DNA of 64,000 nucleotides from Albimonas marina (GCF_029223255.1 NZ_JARHUC010000005.1:310001-374000); one strand, 5' to 3'. Shown: positions 9,717 through 19,059, numbered from the stretch's first letter. The notes: a model not told the origin generated them from the sequence alone. Numbers and translations are program-made.

Positions 9717-10559
9717 TCACTTCGCCTTGGCTTCGCGGCGGATGATCTCCGCCCCCGCGGGATCGACCAGCATGCCGTGGACGATCTCGTTATGGGCGTG
9801 GCCCATCAGGTGCAGCGACATCGCCGCGTTCTGGGCGGTCTGGAAGCCCTGCGCGTCCTGCGCCTGGTTCATCGCCTGCTTGGCCAGCCGCAGGCCGAAG
9901 GCGGGCCGCTGGGCGATGCGCGAGGCCAGCGCCAGCGTCTCCGCCTCCAGCGCGTCGCGGGCGACGACCTTGTTGACGAAGCCCATCCGCTCCGCCTCGG
10001 CGGCGGAGAAGGCGGCGCCGGTGAACAGCATCTCCTTCGCCTTGCGGATGCCGAAGTCCCAGGGGTGGGAGAACCACTCCACCCCGTTCACCCCGAACGC
10101 CACGGTGGGGTCGGAGAACTGGGCGTCCTCGGAGGCGACCACCAGGTCGCAGACGGCGACCAGCATCAGCCCGCCGGCGATGGCCTTGCCCTGCACCTGC
10201 GCGATCGTGGGCTTCGGCAGATCCCGCCAGCGGCGGCAGAAGCCGAGGTAGATCTCCTCCTCCCGCGCCTGGCGGCCGGCGACGCCCTTCTCCTCGGCCG
10301 CGACCCCGCCCCAGGCGGTGACGGGGGTGAACTGGGTCATGTCCCGCGCCCCGCGCAGGTCGTGGCCCGAGGAGAAGTGCGGGCCGTCGCCCGCCAGCAC
10401 GATCACCTTCACCGCCGGATCGTGGGCGGCGGCGTCGAAGGCGGCGTTGAGCTCGTAGAGCAGCGTCTCGTTCTGCGCGTTGCGCATCTCGACGCGCGAG
10501 AGCGTGATGCGGGCCACGCCCTCGGCCGGGGTCTCGACCCTCAGGGTCTCGTAGGTCAT
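9717..10559 (-). CDS. Crotonase-family protein (enoyl-CoA hydratase-like)
   Basis: This 280-residue crotonase has the oxyanion segment FSSGHDL in the first half and GKAIAGGLML in the second. As judged by eye, the classical hydratase glutamates are replaced (AGGLML and SDPTVAFG), so ordinary hydration is not assured. Its ATG overlaps the ligase stop by 4 bp, making it the last gene of the minus-strand TRAP/dehydrogenase/ligase operon. An additional hydratase, hydrolase or C-C lyase step on the activated acid is possible. Confidence 0.78.
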   Translation of the reverse strand: MTYETLRVETPAEGVARITLSRVEMRNAQNETLLYELNAAFDAAAHDPAVKVIVLAGDGPHFSSGHDLRGARDMTQFTPVTAWGGVAAEEKGVAGRQAREEEIYLGFCRRWRDLPKPTIAQVQGKAIAGGLMLVAVCDLVVASEDAQFSDPTVAFGVNGVEWFSHPWDFGIRKAKEMLFTGAAFSAAEAERMGFVNKVVARDALEAETLALASRIAQRPAFGLRLAKQAMNQAQDAQGFQTAQNAAMSLHLMGHAHNEIVHGMLVDPAGAEIIRREAKAK

Positions 10560-12097
10560 GCGGCGCCCTCCTTTTCGGCGGCCCAGAACGGGGCCTTCAG
10601 GGCGCGCTTGTTCAGCTTGCCCATGGCGTTGCGGCCCAGGTCGTCGCGCAGGATCGCGCGGCGGGGGCACTTGAAGGTCGACAGGCGCGCGCGGCACCAG
10701 GCGATCACCTCGTCGGGGTCGGGGGGCGCGGCGGGATCCTCGGGCACGATCAGCGCCACCAGCTCCTCGCCCATCTCCGGGTGAGGGGCGGCGACGCAGG
10801 CCACGTCGGCGACGCCGGGATGGTCGATCAGCACGTTCTCCGCCTCGGCGGGGTAGATGTTCACCCCGCCCGAGACGACCATGTCCGAGAAGCGGTCGGT
10901 GATGAACACGTAGCCGTCGTCGTCCATGAAGGCGATCTCGCCGATGGTGAACACGCCCGGCTTCACGTAGGCGACCGCGGTCTTCTCGGGGTCGTCGTGG
11001 TAGATCGGGCCGCGCCCGGTCTCGTCCACGAAGCACAGGCGGCCCTCGGTCCCCGGGGGAACCTCGTTCCCGTCCTCGTCCAGCACCAGGTTGCGGAACG
11101 GCGGCTGGGCCTTGCCGACCGAGCCGGGGCGGGCGAGCCATTCGTGGGAGTCGATGGAATTGGTGGTGCCGATCTCGGTCGCGCCGTAGGCCTCGACCAG
11201 GACCGGGCCCCACCACTCGATCATCGCGCGTTTCACCTCCACCGGGCACTTGGCGCCGGTGTGGTTGACCCGCTGGAGGGAGGAGACGTCGTATTTCGCG
11301 CGCACCTCCCTGGGCAGGGCCAGCAGGCGGACGAAATGGGTGGGGACCATCACCGTGGTCCCGATCCGGTGCGTCTCGATCGCGGCCAGCACCGCCTCGG
11401 CGTCGAAGCGGCCCAGGATCACCGAGGGCGTGCCCGCCGCCAGCAGCCGCGCGCCCGACAGGGGGCCGGTGTGATACATCGGCCCGACCACCAGGTGCTT
11501 GCCAAGCGGCGCCCGCGGGTCCTGCCCCAGGGCCGCGAGGTGGTCGGAGATCGTGGCGCCGCCGGCGAACATGGTGGGCGGCAGCTCCACCGCCTTGGGG
11601 CGGCCGGTGGTGCCGGAGGTGAACAGCAGGTTCGGCCGCGGCGGGTGATCCTCGGCGCAGGGCGCCCCGGACTGGGCGGCGAGCCAGGTCTCGAAATCGA
11701 GGACCGGCGCGGGCGCGCCGTGCCAGCCGATCACCGTCGGCACGCCCGCGATCTGCGCGGCGGCGAGCCCGCGGTCGGCGGTCTTGGCATCCACGAACAG
11801 GACCGAGACCTTCGCCGTCTCGAGGATGTAGGCGGCCTCCTCGGCGGTCAGGTGGAAGTTGACCGGGGTGACCGACAGGCCCGCGATCAGCCCGCCGAGA
11901 TTGGCGAGCGCGGTCTCGACGGCGTTCTCGGCGAAGACGGCGACGCGGCGCCCGTCGGGGATCTCCAGCGCGGCGAGCCCGTTGGCGATCCGGTTCAGGA
12001 CGTCGTCCACCTCCCCCCAGCCGAGCGCGCGGGCGGGGTCGGCCAGCGCCGTCTCGTCGGGGCGGAGGCGGGCGAGCTCTGCGGCGAAGCGGGGCAT
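10556..12097 (-). CDS. Acyl-CoA synthetase (AMP-forming)
   Basis: This 513-residue ANL-superfamily ligase would activate a carboxylic acid with ATP and CoA through an acyl-adenylate. The phosphate loop LLFTSGTTGRPKAVELP, the A5 motif YGATEIGTT, the A7 aspartate in FITDRFSDM and the A10 lysine in NAMGKLNKRALK are all present. GGAGG overlapping the preceding stop region drives the ATG, 4 bp after the dehydrogenase gene. Its position downstream of a TRAP importer suggests it activates the imported acid. Confidence 0.9.
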   Translation of the reverse strand: MPRFAAELARLRPDETALADPARALGWGEVDDVLNRIANGLAALEIPDGRRVAVFAENAVETALANLGGLIAGLSVTPVNFHLTAEEAAYILETAKVSVLFVDAKTADRGLAAAQIAGVPTVIGWHGAPAPVLDFETWLAAQSGAPCAEDHPPRPNLLFTSGTTGRPKAVELPPTMFAGGATISDHLAALGQDPRAPLGKHLVVGPMYHTGPLSGARLLAAGTPSVILGRFDAEAVLAAIETHRIGTTVMVPTHFVRLLALPREVRAKYDVSSLQRVNHTGAKCPVEVKRAMIEWWGPVLVEAYGATEIGTTNSIDSHEWLARPGSVGKAQPPFRNLVLDEDGNEVPPGTEGRLCFVDETGRGPIYHDDPEKTAVAYVKPGVFTIGEIAFMDDDGYVFITDRFSDMVVSGGVNIYPAEAENVLIDHPGVADVACVAAPHPEMGEELVALIVPEDPAAPPDPDEVIAWCRARLSTFKCPRRAILRDDLGRNAMGKLNKRALKAPFWAAEKEGAA

Positions 12098-12101
12098 CGG
12101 C

Positions 12102-13280
12102 TCAGGCCTCCGCCGTCGCGAGGTGGGCGCGCGCCGCGGCCTCGGCCAGCGCCGAGACGTCGATGTCCGCGGCCAGCCGCTCCAGGTGCCAGTCGCCGTC
12201 GCCGAACAGCGCCTCGAGCATGACGAGGCGCTTGTAGAAGCGCCCGGCGGCGAGCTCCTCGGTCATGCCCATGCCGCCGTGAAGCTGCACCGCCTCGGCC
12301 CCGACCACGCGGGCGTCCTCGCCCACGGTGACGCGCGCCTGGCGCGCCGCCTCGGCGGCGTTGGGGGCGCCCGCGTCCTGCGCCTCGAGCGCCGAGTGGG
12401 TGACGGCGCGCGCCTCCTCGCAGCGGACCTGGAGGTCGGCGAGGCGGTGCTGGATCACCTGGAAGGTCGAGAGCGGCGCGCCGAACTGCTTGCGCTGCTT
12501 GAGATAGTCGGTCGTCGCGGCGGCGGCGCGGGTCATCGCGCCCGCGGCCTCGGCGCAGACCAGCAGGCCCGCGCGGTCGAGCAGACGGTCGATGAAGGCC
12601 AGCCGGTCGTCCTCGACCCCGCCCAGCAGCGCGCCCTCGGGCAGGCGCACGGCCGCGAGCCGTGCGGCCGCGCCGCGCCGGCCATCGAGCGCGGGCGCCG
12701 GCGTCAGCTCCAGCCCCGGCGCGTCGGCGGGAACCTCGAACAGGGCGACCGGGCCGGAGGCGGAGCCGATGCGGGCCGAGACCAGCAGCGCGTCGGCCGA
12801 ACCCGCGCCCAGCGCGAAGGCCTTGGCGCCGGTCAGCACCCAGCCGTCGCCGCCGCGCTCGGCCAGCGTCTCGACATGGTCGCGCGCGTAGCCCGAGGTC
12901 GGCTCGTAGTGCAGGAAGCCCAGGATCCGCTCGCCCCGCGCCACGGCGTCGAGGGCGGCGACCTGGTCGGACGTTCCCAGCTCCGCGATCGCGGGGGCGG
13001 CGAGGCCGAGGCAGGGGAGCAGCGGCTCCTGCGCCAGGCTCCCGCCCGCGGCGGCGAAGAGGATGGCGAGCTCGGTCAGCCCCCCCTCGGAGCCGCCGGC
13101 GGCCTCCGGCAGGGCGAGGCCGAGCCAGCCCATCTCGGCCCAGGCCTTCCACGCCGCCCGGTCGAAGCCGTCGTCGGTCCCGGCCTGGGCGCGGGCGTGG
13201 TCGGTGGAATAGTTGCCGGCGAACCAGGCGGTCGCGGCGTCGTGCAGGAGCGCGCGCTCCTCGGCGTCGAATGCAGGCAT
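12102..13280 (-). CDS. Acyl-CoA dehydrogenase, small partner (PimD-like), probably non-catalytic
   Basis: This 392-residue protein has the full dehydrogenase fold, with DYLKQRKQFG and VQLHGGMGMTEEL. The middle flavin-loop motif is degenerate (LHYEPTSGYARD in place of the TEPxxGSD pattern). Neither the YEGT-type nor the helix-G ER-type catalytic Glu is visible. It is next to a larger dehydrogenase, a layout seen for PimC/PimD and for actinobacterial FadE heterotetramers in which only one subunit carries the base. GAGGAGG precedes the ATG. The ligase follows by 4 bp. Confidence 0.82.
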   Translation of the reverse strand: MPAFDAEERALLHDAATAWFAGNYSTDHARAQAGTDDGFDRAAWKAWAEMGWLGLALPEAAGGSEGGLTELAILFAAAGGSLAQEPLLPCLGLAAPAIAELGTSDQVAALDAVARGERILGFLHYEPTSGYARDHVETLAERGGDGWVLTGAKAFALGAGSADALLVSARIGSASGPVALFEVPADAPGLELTPAPALDGRRGAAARLAAVRLPEGALLGGVEDDRLAFIDRLLDRAGLLVCAEAAGAMTRAAAATTDYLKQRKQFGAPLSTFQVIQHRLADLQVRCEEARAVTHSALEAQDAGAPNAAEAARQARVTVGEDARVVGAEAVQLHGGMGMTEELAAGRFYKRLVMLEALFGDGDWHLERLAADIDVSALAEAAARAHLATAEA

Positions 13281-13291
13281 GTCGGTCCTCC

Positions 13292-14509
13292 TCAGAGCCC
13301 CAGGGCGCCCTTGGCGATGATGGTGCGCTGCACCTCGGACGAGCCGCCGTAGATGGTGGCCGCGCGGCGATAGAGATGTTCGTAGAGGATGCCGGCCGAC
13401 TCCTTGGGCCCCAGCAGCTCCCCGTTCCAGCCGGCCCACAGCGCGTCGGCCTGGTAGGCGAGCCCGTGGCGGCCCAGCGCGGCGGTCATCGTCTCGAGGA
13501 TCGACTGCTGGAGGTTGGAGGCGCGCAGCTTCACCGCCGCGGCGCCCGTCAGCGAGGGCGCCCCCGTCTCCGAGGTCGCGAGCTGGTCGGCGGCCAGCGC
13601 CTTCAGCGCGGCGAGGTCGACCTCGTGGCGCGCCAGCCGCTTGCGGAACGAGGGCGTCTCGGACAGCGGCTTCCCCCCCTCCCAGGTCTGCGAGAGCAGC
13701 TCGCGCAGCTTGTTGAGGTAGTGGACGTACTTGCCCGTCGCGCCGCCGGCGGCGCGCTCGTAGCCCAGCAGGAACTTGGCGTAGGTCCAGCCCTTGTTCT
13801 CCTCGCCCACCAGGTTCTCGGCGGGGACGCGGACGTTGTCGAAGAACACCTCGTTGACGTGGTGGCCCAGGTCGATGGTGTCGATCTTGCGCACCGTCAC
13901 GCCCGGGGTCTTCATGTCGATCAGCAGGAACGAGATGCCCTTCTGCTTGGGCGCGTCGGGATCGGTGCGCACCAGGCAGAAGATCCAGTCGGCCCACTGG
14001 GCGAGCGTCGTCCAGATCTTCTGGCCGTTGACGATGTAGTGGTCGCCCTCGGCGTCCGTCCCCCGCACCGCGCGGGTGCGCAGCGAGGCGAGGTCCGAGC
14101 CCGAGCCCGGCTCGGAATAGCCCTGGCACCACCACACGTCGTTCGCCACGATCCCCGGCAGGTGCTTGGCCTTCTGCTCGGGCGTGCCGAAGGTGTAGAT
14201 CACCGGGCCCACCATGGTGACGCCGAAGGGGATCAGCCAGGGCGCGCCGGCGCCGCCGGTCTCGTCATGGAAGATCTCGACCTGCTGGGGCGACCAGCCC
14301 AGCCCCCCGTGCTCCTTCGGCCAGTGGCCGGCCAGCCAGCCGCGGGCGGCCAGCGCCTTCAGCCAGGCGTGGTGCTCCTCTTTCGTCAGGTGCTGGCCGA
14401 GGTGGAGCTTGCGGCCGAACTCGCCCGAGATCTCCTCGCGGCAGAAGGCGCGGACCTCCTGGCGGAAGGCTTCGAGCGAGGGGTCGCGGGCGACGGTCTT
14501 GATGAACAT
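13292..14509 (-). CDS. Acyl-CoA dehydrogenase, large partner (PimC-like)
   Basis: This 405-residue dehydrogenase resembles the large subunit of pimeloyl-CoA dehydrogenase and steroid-type FadE proteins. It shows GHWPKEHGGLGW near residue 63, the flavin loop YSEPGSGSDLASL and the late motif IYGGSSEVQR, where Gly replaces the Glu of YEGTSEI. A candidate base is the Glu in LLGYERA. It sits 11 bp upstream of its small partner. Together they probably dehydrogenate a dicarboxylyl-, branched or cyclic acyl-CoA. No strong ribosome site is seen before the ATG. Confidence 0.85.
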   Translation of the reverse strand: MFIKTVARDPSLEAFRQEVRAFCREEISGEFGRKLHLGQHLTKEEHHAWLKALAARGWLAGHWPKEHGGLGWSPQQVEIFHDETGGAGAPWLIPFGVTMVGPVIYTFGTPEQKAKHLPGIVANDVWWCQGYSEPGSGSDLASLRTRAVRGTDAEGDHYIVNGQKIWTTLAQWADWIFCLVRTDPDAPKQKGISFLLIDMKTPGVTVRKIDTIDLGHHVNEVFFDNVRVPAENLVGEENKGWTYAKFLLGYERAAGGATGKYVHYLNKLRELLSQTWEGGKPLSETPSFRKRLARHEVDLAALKALAADQLATSETGAPSLTGAAAVKLRASNLQQSILETMTAALGRHGLAYQADALWAGWNGELLGPKESAGILYEHLYRRAATIYGGSSEVQRTIIAKGALGL

Positions 14510-14610
14510 GCGCGGGGTCCCGTGAACGGTGAGAGGCCCGCCGCCGCGATCCAGGGGCGCGCGGCGGCGGGCGAGGTCGGTCGGGCCGCGGTCAGGCGGC
14601 GCTCAGTCGG

Positions 14611-15714
14611 TCAGCCCTGGGGCTGCCACTTGGCGAAGATCTCCTTGCGGAGCAGCTCGGCATAGGCCTCTTCGCTGTCCACGCCGTCGACCAGGCCCTT
14701 CCACTTCTCGTAGGCGGCGAGGAAGCGCTCGGCGATCTCCTGCGCGTTCTCCACGCCCTTCTCCTTGGCCGAGGCGACGGCGGAGGGCAGCGCGTCCTTC
14801 GCGGCGGCCTCCATCGCGGCGACCAGGGTCTGGTCGGGGGCGATGGTCTCGATCCCCTCGGCGGCGAGCGCCGTCTCGTCCGTCTCCAGCGTGCCGAAGT
14901 AGCCGCCGGCCGAGGCGATGGGCGACAGCTCCATGACCAGGGCCTGCTGCTCGGCGGTCAGGTCCTGCCACAGGTCCTCGCGCATCATCAGGAAGTGCGG
15001 GTTGGGCACCGAGCCGGCGTTGACGTCGGTGACGAACTTCGCGACCTCGCCCAGCGAGTTGGCGTCGAGCCAGTTGGGCGGGGAGAAGGCGCAGTCGACC
15101 TGCCCGCGCTCCATCACCTCGTAGACCTCGGAGGAGGGCACGTTGATCGGCGAGGCGCCCAGCGCGGTCGCCAGCGGCACCGTGTGCCCGGCCGAGCGGA
15201 TGCGCAGGCCCTGCACGTCGGCGGCGGTGCGCACCGGCTTGGTGCAGATCAGGTCATAGGGCGTCAGCGACCAGGACCCGATGTAGCGCATGTTCCACTG
15301 GGCGGCCTCGGCGTCGCACTCGGGGCAGTCGAGCAGCATCACCTCGTTCATCGCCCCGATGGCGGCCGGCACGTTCGAGAGCATCGCGCCCAGGTTGACG
15401 ATGATGTTCCCGACCGGAAGCTCCGCGGGGTAGTAGACGGTCGGCACGAAGGCCGCGTCCACCAGCCCGTCCTTCAGGGCGTGGAGCGTGGTCTTGGCGG
15501 TCACCACCGCGCCGCCGCCGGCGAAGGTGGTCTGGATCTCGCCGCCCGACCGCTCCTGCAGCGCCTCGAGGAAGGGGATCATGCCGCGGGCGTTCAGCGG
15601 CTGGTTGGGGCCGGAATACTGGCCCAGCACGAACGAGGTTTCGGCCGTCGCGGGGGCGGCGACGGCGAGGGCGGCGGCCGCCAGCGCGGCGGCGAGGTCG
15701 AGACGTCTGGTCAT
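14611..15714 (-). CDS. TRAP transporter solute-binding protein (DctP family)
   Basis: This 367-residue periplasmic protein has a signal peptide (residues 1 to about 24, ending ATAE). It shows DctP-family features, including LRIRSAGHTVPLATALGASPINVPSSEVYEVMERGQVDC with the conserved Arg that binds a carboxylate. A CPEC pair (near residue 122) could form a disulfide. GGAGGAAACGCC precedes the ATG. It is encoded after DctQ and DctM and before the dehydrogenase pair, so it should capture the organic acid degraded by this operon. Confidence 0.92.
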   Translation of the reverse strand: MTRRLDLAAALAAAALAVAAPATAETSFVLGQYSGPNQPLNARGMIPFLEALQERSGGEIQTTFAGGGAVVTAKTTLHALKDGLVDAAFVPTVYYPAELPVGNIIVNLGAMLSNVPAAIGAMNEVMLLDCPECDAEAAQWNMRYIGSWSLTPYDLICTKPVRTAADVQGLRIRSAGHTVPLATALGASPINVPSSEVYEVMERGQVDCAFSPPNWLDANSLGEVAKFVTDVNAGSVPNPHFLMMREDLWQDLTAEQQALVMELSPIASAGGYFGTLETDETALAAEGIETIAPDQTLVAAMEAAAKDALPSAVASAKEKGVENAQEIAERFLAAYEKWKGLVDGVDSEEAYAELLRKEIFAKWQPQG

Positions 15715-15808
15715 GGCGTTTCCTCCGGGAAATCGGTCGTTTCGTTGCGGGTCGTTTCGGGTTCAGGCCGTCGCCGACCCGCCGCGCGCGGCGGGCCGGC
15801 GCGGGGGG

Positions 15809-17119
15809 TCATTCGACCATCAGGTCGGGCAGCGCGGTGATCAGGCCGGGGAAGGCGATCAGCAGGGCCATGATCGCCACCTCGGCCAGCAGGAACCACG
15901 ACACGCCGCGGAAGATCCGGCCGAGCGGGATCGTGTCGCCGACCACCTTGTTCATCACGAAGACGTTCATGCCGACCGGAGGCGTCAGCAGGCCGATCTC
16001 GAGCATCTTCACCAGGATCACGCCGGCCCAGATCTCGTCGATCCGCGCGTTGGCGAAGATCGGCAGCAGGATCGGCAGGGTCAGCAGCAGGATGCCCAGC
16101 GTGTCGAGGAAGGCGCCCAGGATCAGGTAGAGCGCGCAGCAGATCAGGATGATGACCACCGGGTCCGAGGTCATCGCCTTGATCGTGTTCGACAGGAAGA
16201 ACGGCAGCCCGCTGAGCGCCAGGAACTGGGTCAGCAGCGTGGCCCCGATGGCGATCAGGAACAGCGCGCCCGAGGTCGTCGCCGTCTCGATGGCGCAGTC
16301 CTTGAGCTCGGACAGGCGGAAGGCGCGCTGCGACCAGGCCACCAGCGCGGTGGCGATGGCGCCCACGGCGCCGGCCTCGGTCGCGGTGGCGAAGCCGCCG
16401 TAGATCGAGCCGATCATCGCCGCCGCGATCACCCCCACCGGCGCCACCCTGCGCAGCGAACGCACCTTCTGGCCCAGCGTGACCTGGCCCATGTCCAGCG
16501 TGGGGGCGAGCTCGGGCTTCGCCCAGCAGCGCAGGAAGATCATCGCCGCGTAGATCACCGTGGTCAGCAGCCCCGGCACGATCCCCGCGATCAGCATCTT
16601 GGAGACCGAGACCTCGGCGAAGAGCGCGTAGATCACCATGATGATCGAGGGCGGGATCAGCGCGCCCACCGTGCCCACCGCCGCCGCGCAGCCCGCCGCC
16701 AGGCCCTTGTCGTAGCCCATGCGCAGCATCTCGGGCACCGCGATGCGCCCCATGGCGGCGGTGGTGGCGAGCGAGGAGCCGCAGATCGCGGCGAACCCCG
16801 CGCCCGCGAAGGAGGTCGCGATGGCGAGCCCCCCGGGCAGGCGGCCGAACCACAGGCGCATGGAGTTGTAGAGCTCGGTCGTCAGGCCCGCCCGCGCGGC
16901 GATGGCCGACATCAGGATGAACATCGGCACCGCCGACAGCGTCCAGTGGGCCACGAACTCGAACGGGACCGAGCGCAGCGCGCCGAAGGCCGGCGCCCAG
17001 CCGCGCAGGGTGTAGAGGCCGCCGAAGGCCACCGCCACCAGCGCGATGCCGATGGGCACGCGCAGGGCCAGCAGGACCACGAGGATGCCCAGGGCGTAGA
17101 ATCCGGTCTCGACGCTCAC
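15809..17119 (-). CDS. TRAP transporter large permease (DctM family)
   Basis: This 436-residue inner-membrane protein has about 12 hydrophobic segments. Family motifs include GAGFAAICGSSLATTAAMG, GALIPPSI and LLTPPVGMNVFV. I chose a GTG start at 17117-17119 because it overlaps the DctQ stop (GTGA) and gives the usual length; longer readings extend into the DctQ gene in another frame. It forms the sodium-coupled channel with DctQ. Confidence 0.92.
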   Translation of the reverse strand: MSVETGFYALGILVVLLALRVPIGIALVAVAFGGLYTLRGWAPAFGALRSVPFEFVAHWTLSAVPMFILMSAIAARAGLTTELYNSMRLWFGRLPGGLAIATSFAGAGFAAICGSSLATTAAMGRIAVPEMLRMGYDKGLAAGCAAAVGTVGALIPPSIIMVIYALFAEVSVSKMLIAGIVPGLLTTVIYAAMIFLRCWAKPELAPTLDMGQVTLGQKVRSLRRVAPVGVIAAAMIGSIYGGFATATEAGAVGAIATALVAWSQRAFRLSELKDCAIETATTSGALFLIAIGATLLTQFLALSGLPFFLSNTIKAMTSDPVVIILICCALYLILGAFLDTLGILLLTLPILLPIFANARIDEIWAGVILVKMLEIGLLTPPVGMNVFVMNKVVGDTIPLGRIFRGVSWFLLAEVAIMALLIAFPGLITALPDLMVE

Positions 17120-17652
17120 AGGCCGGTCTCCTCGTCGTGGAAGCCTTCGGGGCGGGGGGCGGGGTCGACGGCCGAGGCGGGGCGCAGGATCTGCGCCGCC
17201 AGCACCACGATCATCCCCGCGACGCCCGCCACCGCGATCCAGCGGGCGGGCCAGACGGGGATGTCGGCGGCGCCGGATTCCACCAGCTCGCCCAGGCCCG
17301 TGGCCCGGATCGCCATGTCGATCATCGCCCAGGCGATCAGGCAGATGACCGCGAGCGTCGCGAGGTTGGCCGCGAACTGCAGGATCACCCGCGCCCGCGT
17401 CGGCAGCATGGTGGCCAGCACGTCGACGGCGATGTGCTCGCGCGTCCACTGGGCGAAGGCCCAGGGCGCGAAGGCGATGATCACCATCCAGTAGTAGGAG
17501 ACGATCTCGACCGTGCCGGTCAGCGACACGCCGAGGATGGCGCGGGTCAGGATCCCGGCGGCGACGTGGACGCACATCGCCAGCACCGCGAAGGCCGCCA
17601 GCCAGGCGGTCGCGCGGGCGACGAGGGCGGAGAGGCGATCGAGCGCGCTCAT
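17116..17652 (-). CDS. TRAP transporter small permease (DctQ family)
   Basis: This 178-residue protein has four membrane segments and the DctQ region VEIVSYYWMVIIAFAPWA, followed by HIAVDVL. The start MSALDRL is preferred over an ATG at 17724 because GGGGGAGG stands just upstream and the extra residues would be glycine/arginine-rich. As first gene of the operon it lies directly downstream of two palindromes that also occur before the TetR gene. Confidence 0.9.
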   Translation of the reverse strand: MSALDRLSALVARATAWLAAFAVLAMCVHVAAGILTRAILGVSLTGTVEIVSYYWMVIIAFAPWAFAQWTREHIAVDVLATMLPTRARVILQFAANLATLAVICLIAWAMIDMAIRATGLGELVESGAADIPVWPARWIAVAGVAGMIVVLAAQILRPASAVDPAPRPEGFHDEETGL

Positions 17653-18127
17653 GCCGCCGCCTCCCCCGCCCGGCGGGGCTCGGCGCCGGCCGAGGCCGCC
17701 GCCGCGGCGCGGATTCCGATCCATGATCCACGAATCATTTTCGGATGCGAATCGACGGGTCTTTTACCCGTGGATCGTGGCGCCGCCGTCGGGGCGGGGC
17801 GCGTTCCGGACCGTGAGCGCACGGCGTCCTCCCTCTTCCTCCAGGCTCCTCGCGCCCCGGAAATGATGGGTGATCCACCAATCATTTTCGCACCTCGAGC
17901 GACGGCCATGGGGCCGCGGATCGAGGGGTTCGCTGGGCGACGCGGCGCCGGACCCATCGGTCCGGGCGGCGTCGGAAGCCGGCGCCGATCGGGGCTCCGG
18001 CCCCGGCGGCGTCTTCGTTGCGGAAGACCTCCCACCGCGCAGCCAACCTGTCAACCGGTTTGTAAAACATGCCTCGGCGTCCGCCTCGCCCCTCGCCCGG
18101 GGCGCGGATCGCGCAGATGCGCCGGGG
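17653..18127. promoter_or_regulatory. Control region of the TRAP operon with duplicated palindromic operator
   Basis: This 475-bp gap contains no convincing gene. A 20-bp direct repeat, TGATCCACSAATCATTTTCG, occurs at 17724-17743 and 17871-17890; each contains TGAT-N6-ATCA. The same half-sites recur at 18845-18858 before the TetR gene. A further 8-bp palindrome, AACCGGTT, is at 18053-18060 in an AT-richer patch. Repressor control of the TRAP/dehydrogenase operon is inferred. Confidence 0.6.
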
Positions 18128-18766
18128 TCAGGCCGCGCCCGATCCGGCGGCCGTCTGCGCCGCCTCGGGCGCCCCGATCCCGCGCGCCACGAAGCGCAGG
18201 TAGCTGTCGCGCACCTCCCGCGGCATCGCGCGCTGGCCGGCCTGGGGATCGAGATACTTGTACAACAGGAACTGCTTGGCCCCCATCAGGCTGTAGGCCA
18301 GCGGCTCGAACTCCGGCTCCTCGATCCCCGGCAGGTCGCCCCGCGCCTTGCAGGCGCGCATCGTGTGCAGGTAGGTGCCCGCCATGCGCTCGAGGTACTC
18401 GTCGTAGGCCTCGGGCACGAAGAACGGCGCCTCGACGAAGACCCGGCGGCGGGCGGGGTGCAGCACCGCCAGCTCGCACAGCGCGTCGAAGCCGGCGGTC
18501 TCGATCGCCATGAAGTCGCGCAGGCCCGCGGCGCGGTCGCGGATCTCGCGCCGCAGGTCGCGGCTGGTGCGCGGCAGCAGGTGCAGGAACAGGTCGCGCT
18601 GGTTCTCGAAATGCAGGTAGATCGAGCCGTAGGCGATGCCCGCCTCCTCGGCGATCCGCGCCATCGAGGCCTTGGCGTAGCCATGGCGGCCGACCACCGC
18701 GATGGCGGCGTCGATGATCGCGTCGCGCGTCTCTTCACGCGTTTGCCGGCGGCTTTCGACGGACAT
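18128..18766 (-). CDS. TetR-family transcriptional regulator
   Basis: This 212-residue repressor has an N-terminal helix-turn-helix around residues 18-62 (IAEEAGIAYGSIYLHFENQRDLF). The C-terminal half is an all-helical ligand domain. MSVES is taken as the start because CGGGAG lies 6 bp upstream; a longer reading from 18859 would overlap the palindrome at 18845-18858. It is encoded upstream of the TRAP operon in the same direction, and both share the TGATCC-type palindrome, so autoregulation and control of the TRAP operon are likely. An acyl-CoA is a reasonable guess for the inducer. Confidence 0.88.
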   Translation of the reverse strand: MSVESRRQTREETRDAIIDAAIAVVGRHGYAKASMARIAEEAGIAYGSIYLHFENQRDLFLHLLPRTSRDLRREIRDRAAGLRDFMAIETAGFDALCELAVLHPARRRVFVEAPFFVPEAYDEYLERMAGTYLHTMRACKARGDLPGIEEPEFEPLAYSLMGAKQFLLYKYLDPQAGQRAMPREVRDSYLRFVARGIGAPEAAQTAAGSGAA

Positions 18767-18844
18767 GCAGGCTCCCGGAACGGCGGCGGAGGATGGGGCG
18801 GCAGGGGTCGGGACGGCGGCGCGGCGGAGTTTGGGATGCGGCGC

Positions 18845-18858
18845 TGATCGACGGATCA
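18845..18858. promoter_or_regulatory. Putative operator of the TetR gene
   Basis: TGATC-GACG-GATCA is a perfect palindrome 79 bp upstream of the TetR start (18766). Its complement, TGATCCGTCGATCA, matches TGATCCACGAATCA and TGATCCACCAATCA found before the TRAP operon. Confidence 0.55.
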
Positions 18859-19059
18859 TGAATCGTCGCTGCGTCCGGCGAGGTCAAGCCCGCCCGGGCG
18901 CGCCCCCTGCCCCGCCGCCCGCGCGAAGATCCGCGCGCGGCCGGGCGGCGTATGCGCAGGCGACGCCTCGCCTTGACGACCCTCGGCCGCGCGTCGCAAA
19001 CGGACCGGGCCCCGGGCGCGCCGCGCGCCCCGGCCGAGCGACAGGACGGAGGAACGATC

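Noticed and set aside
18053-18060. AACCGGTT considered as a fifth copy of the first-cluster operator
   Set aside because: The flanks (CCTGTC before, TGTAAAAC after) only partly follow the 20-bp consensus and spacing differs, so I did not include it in the family.
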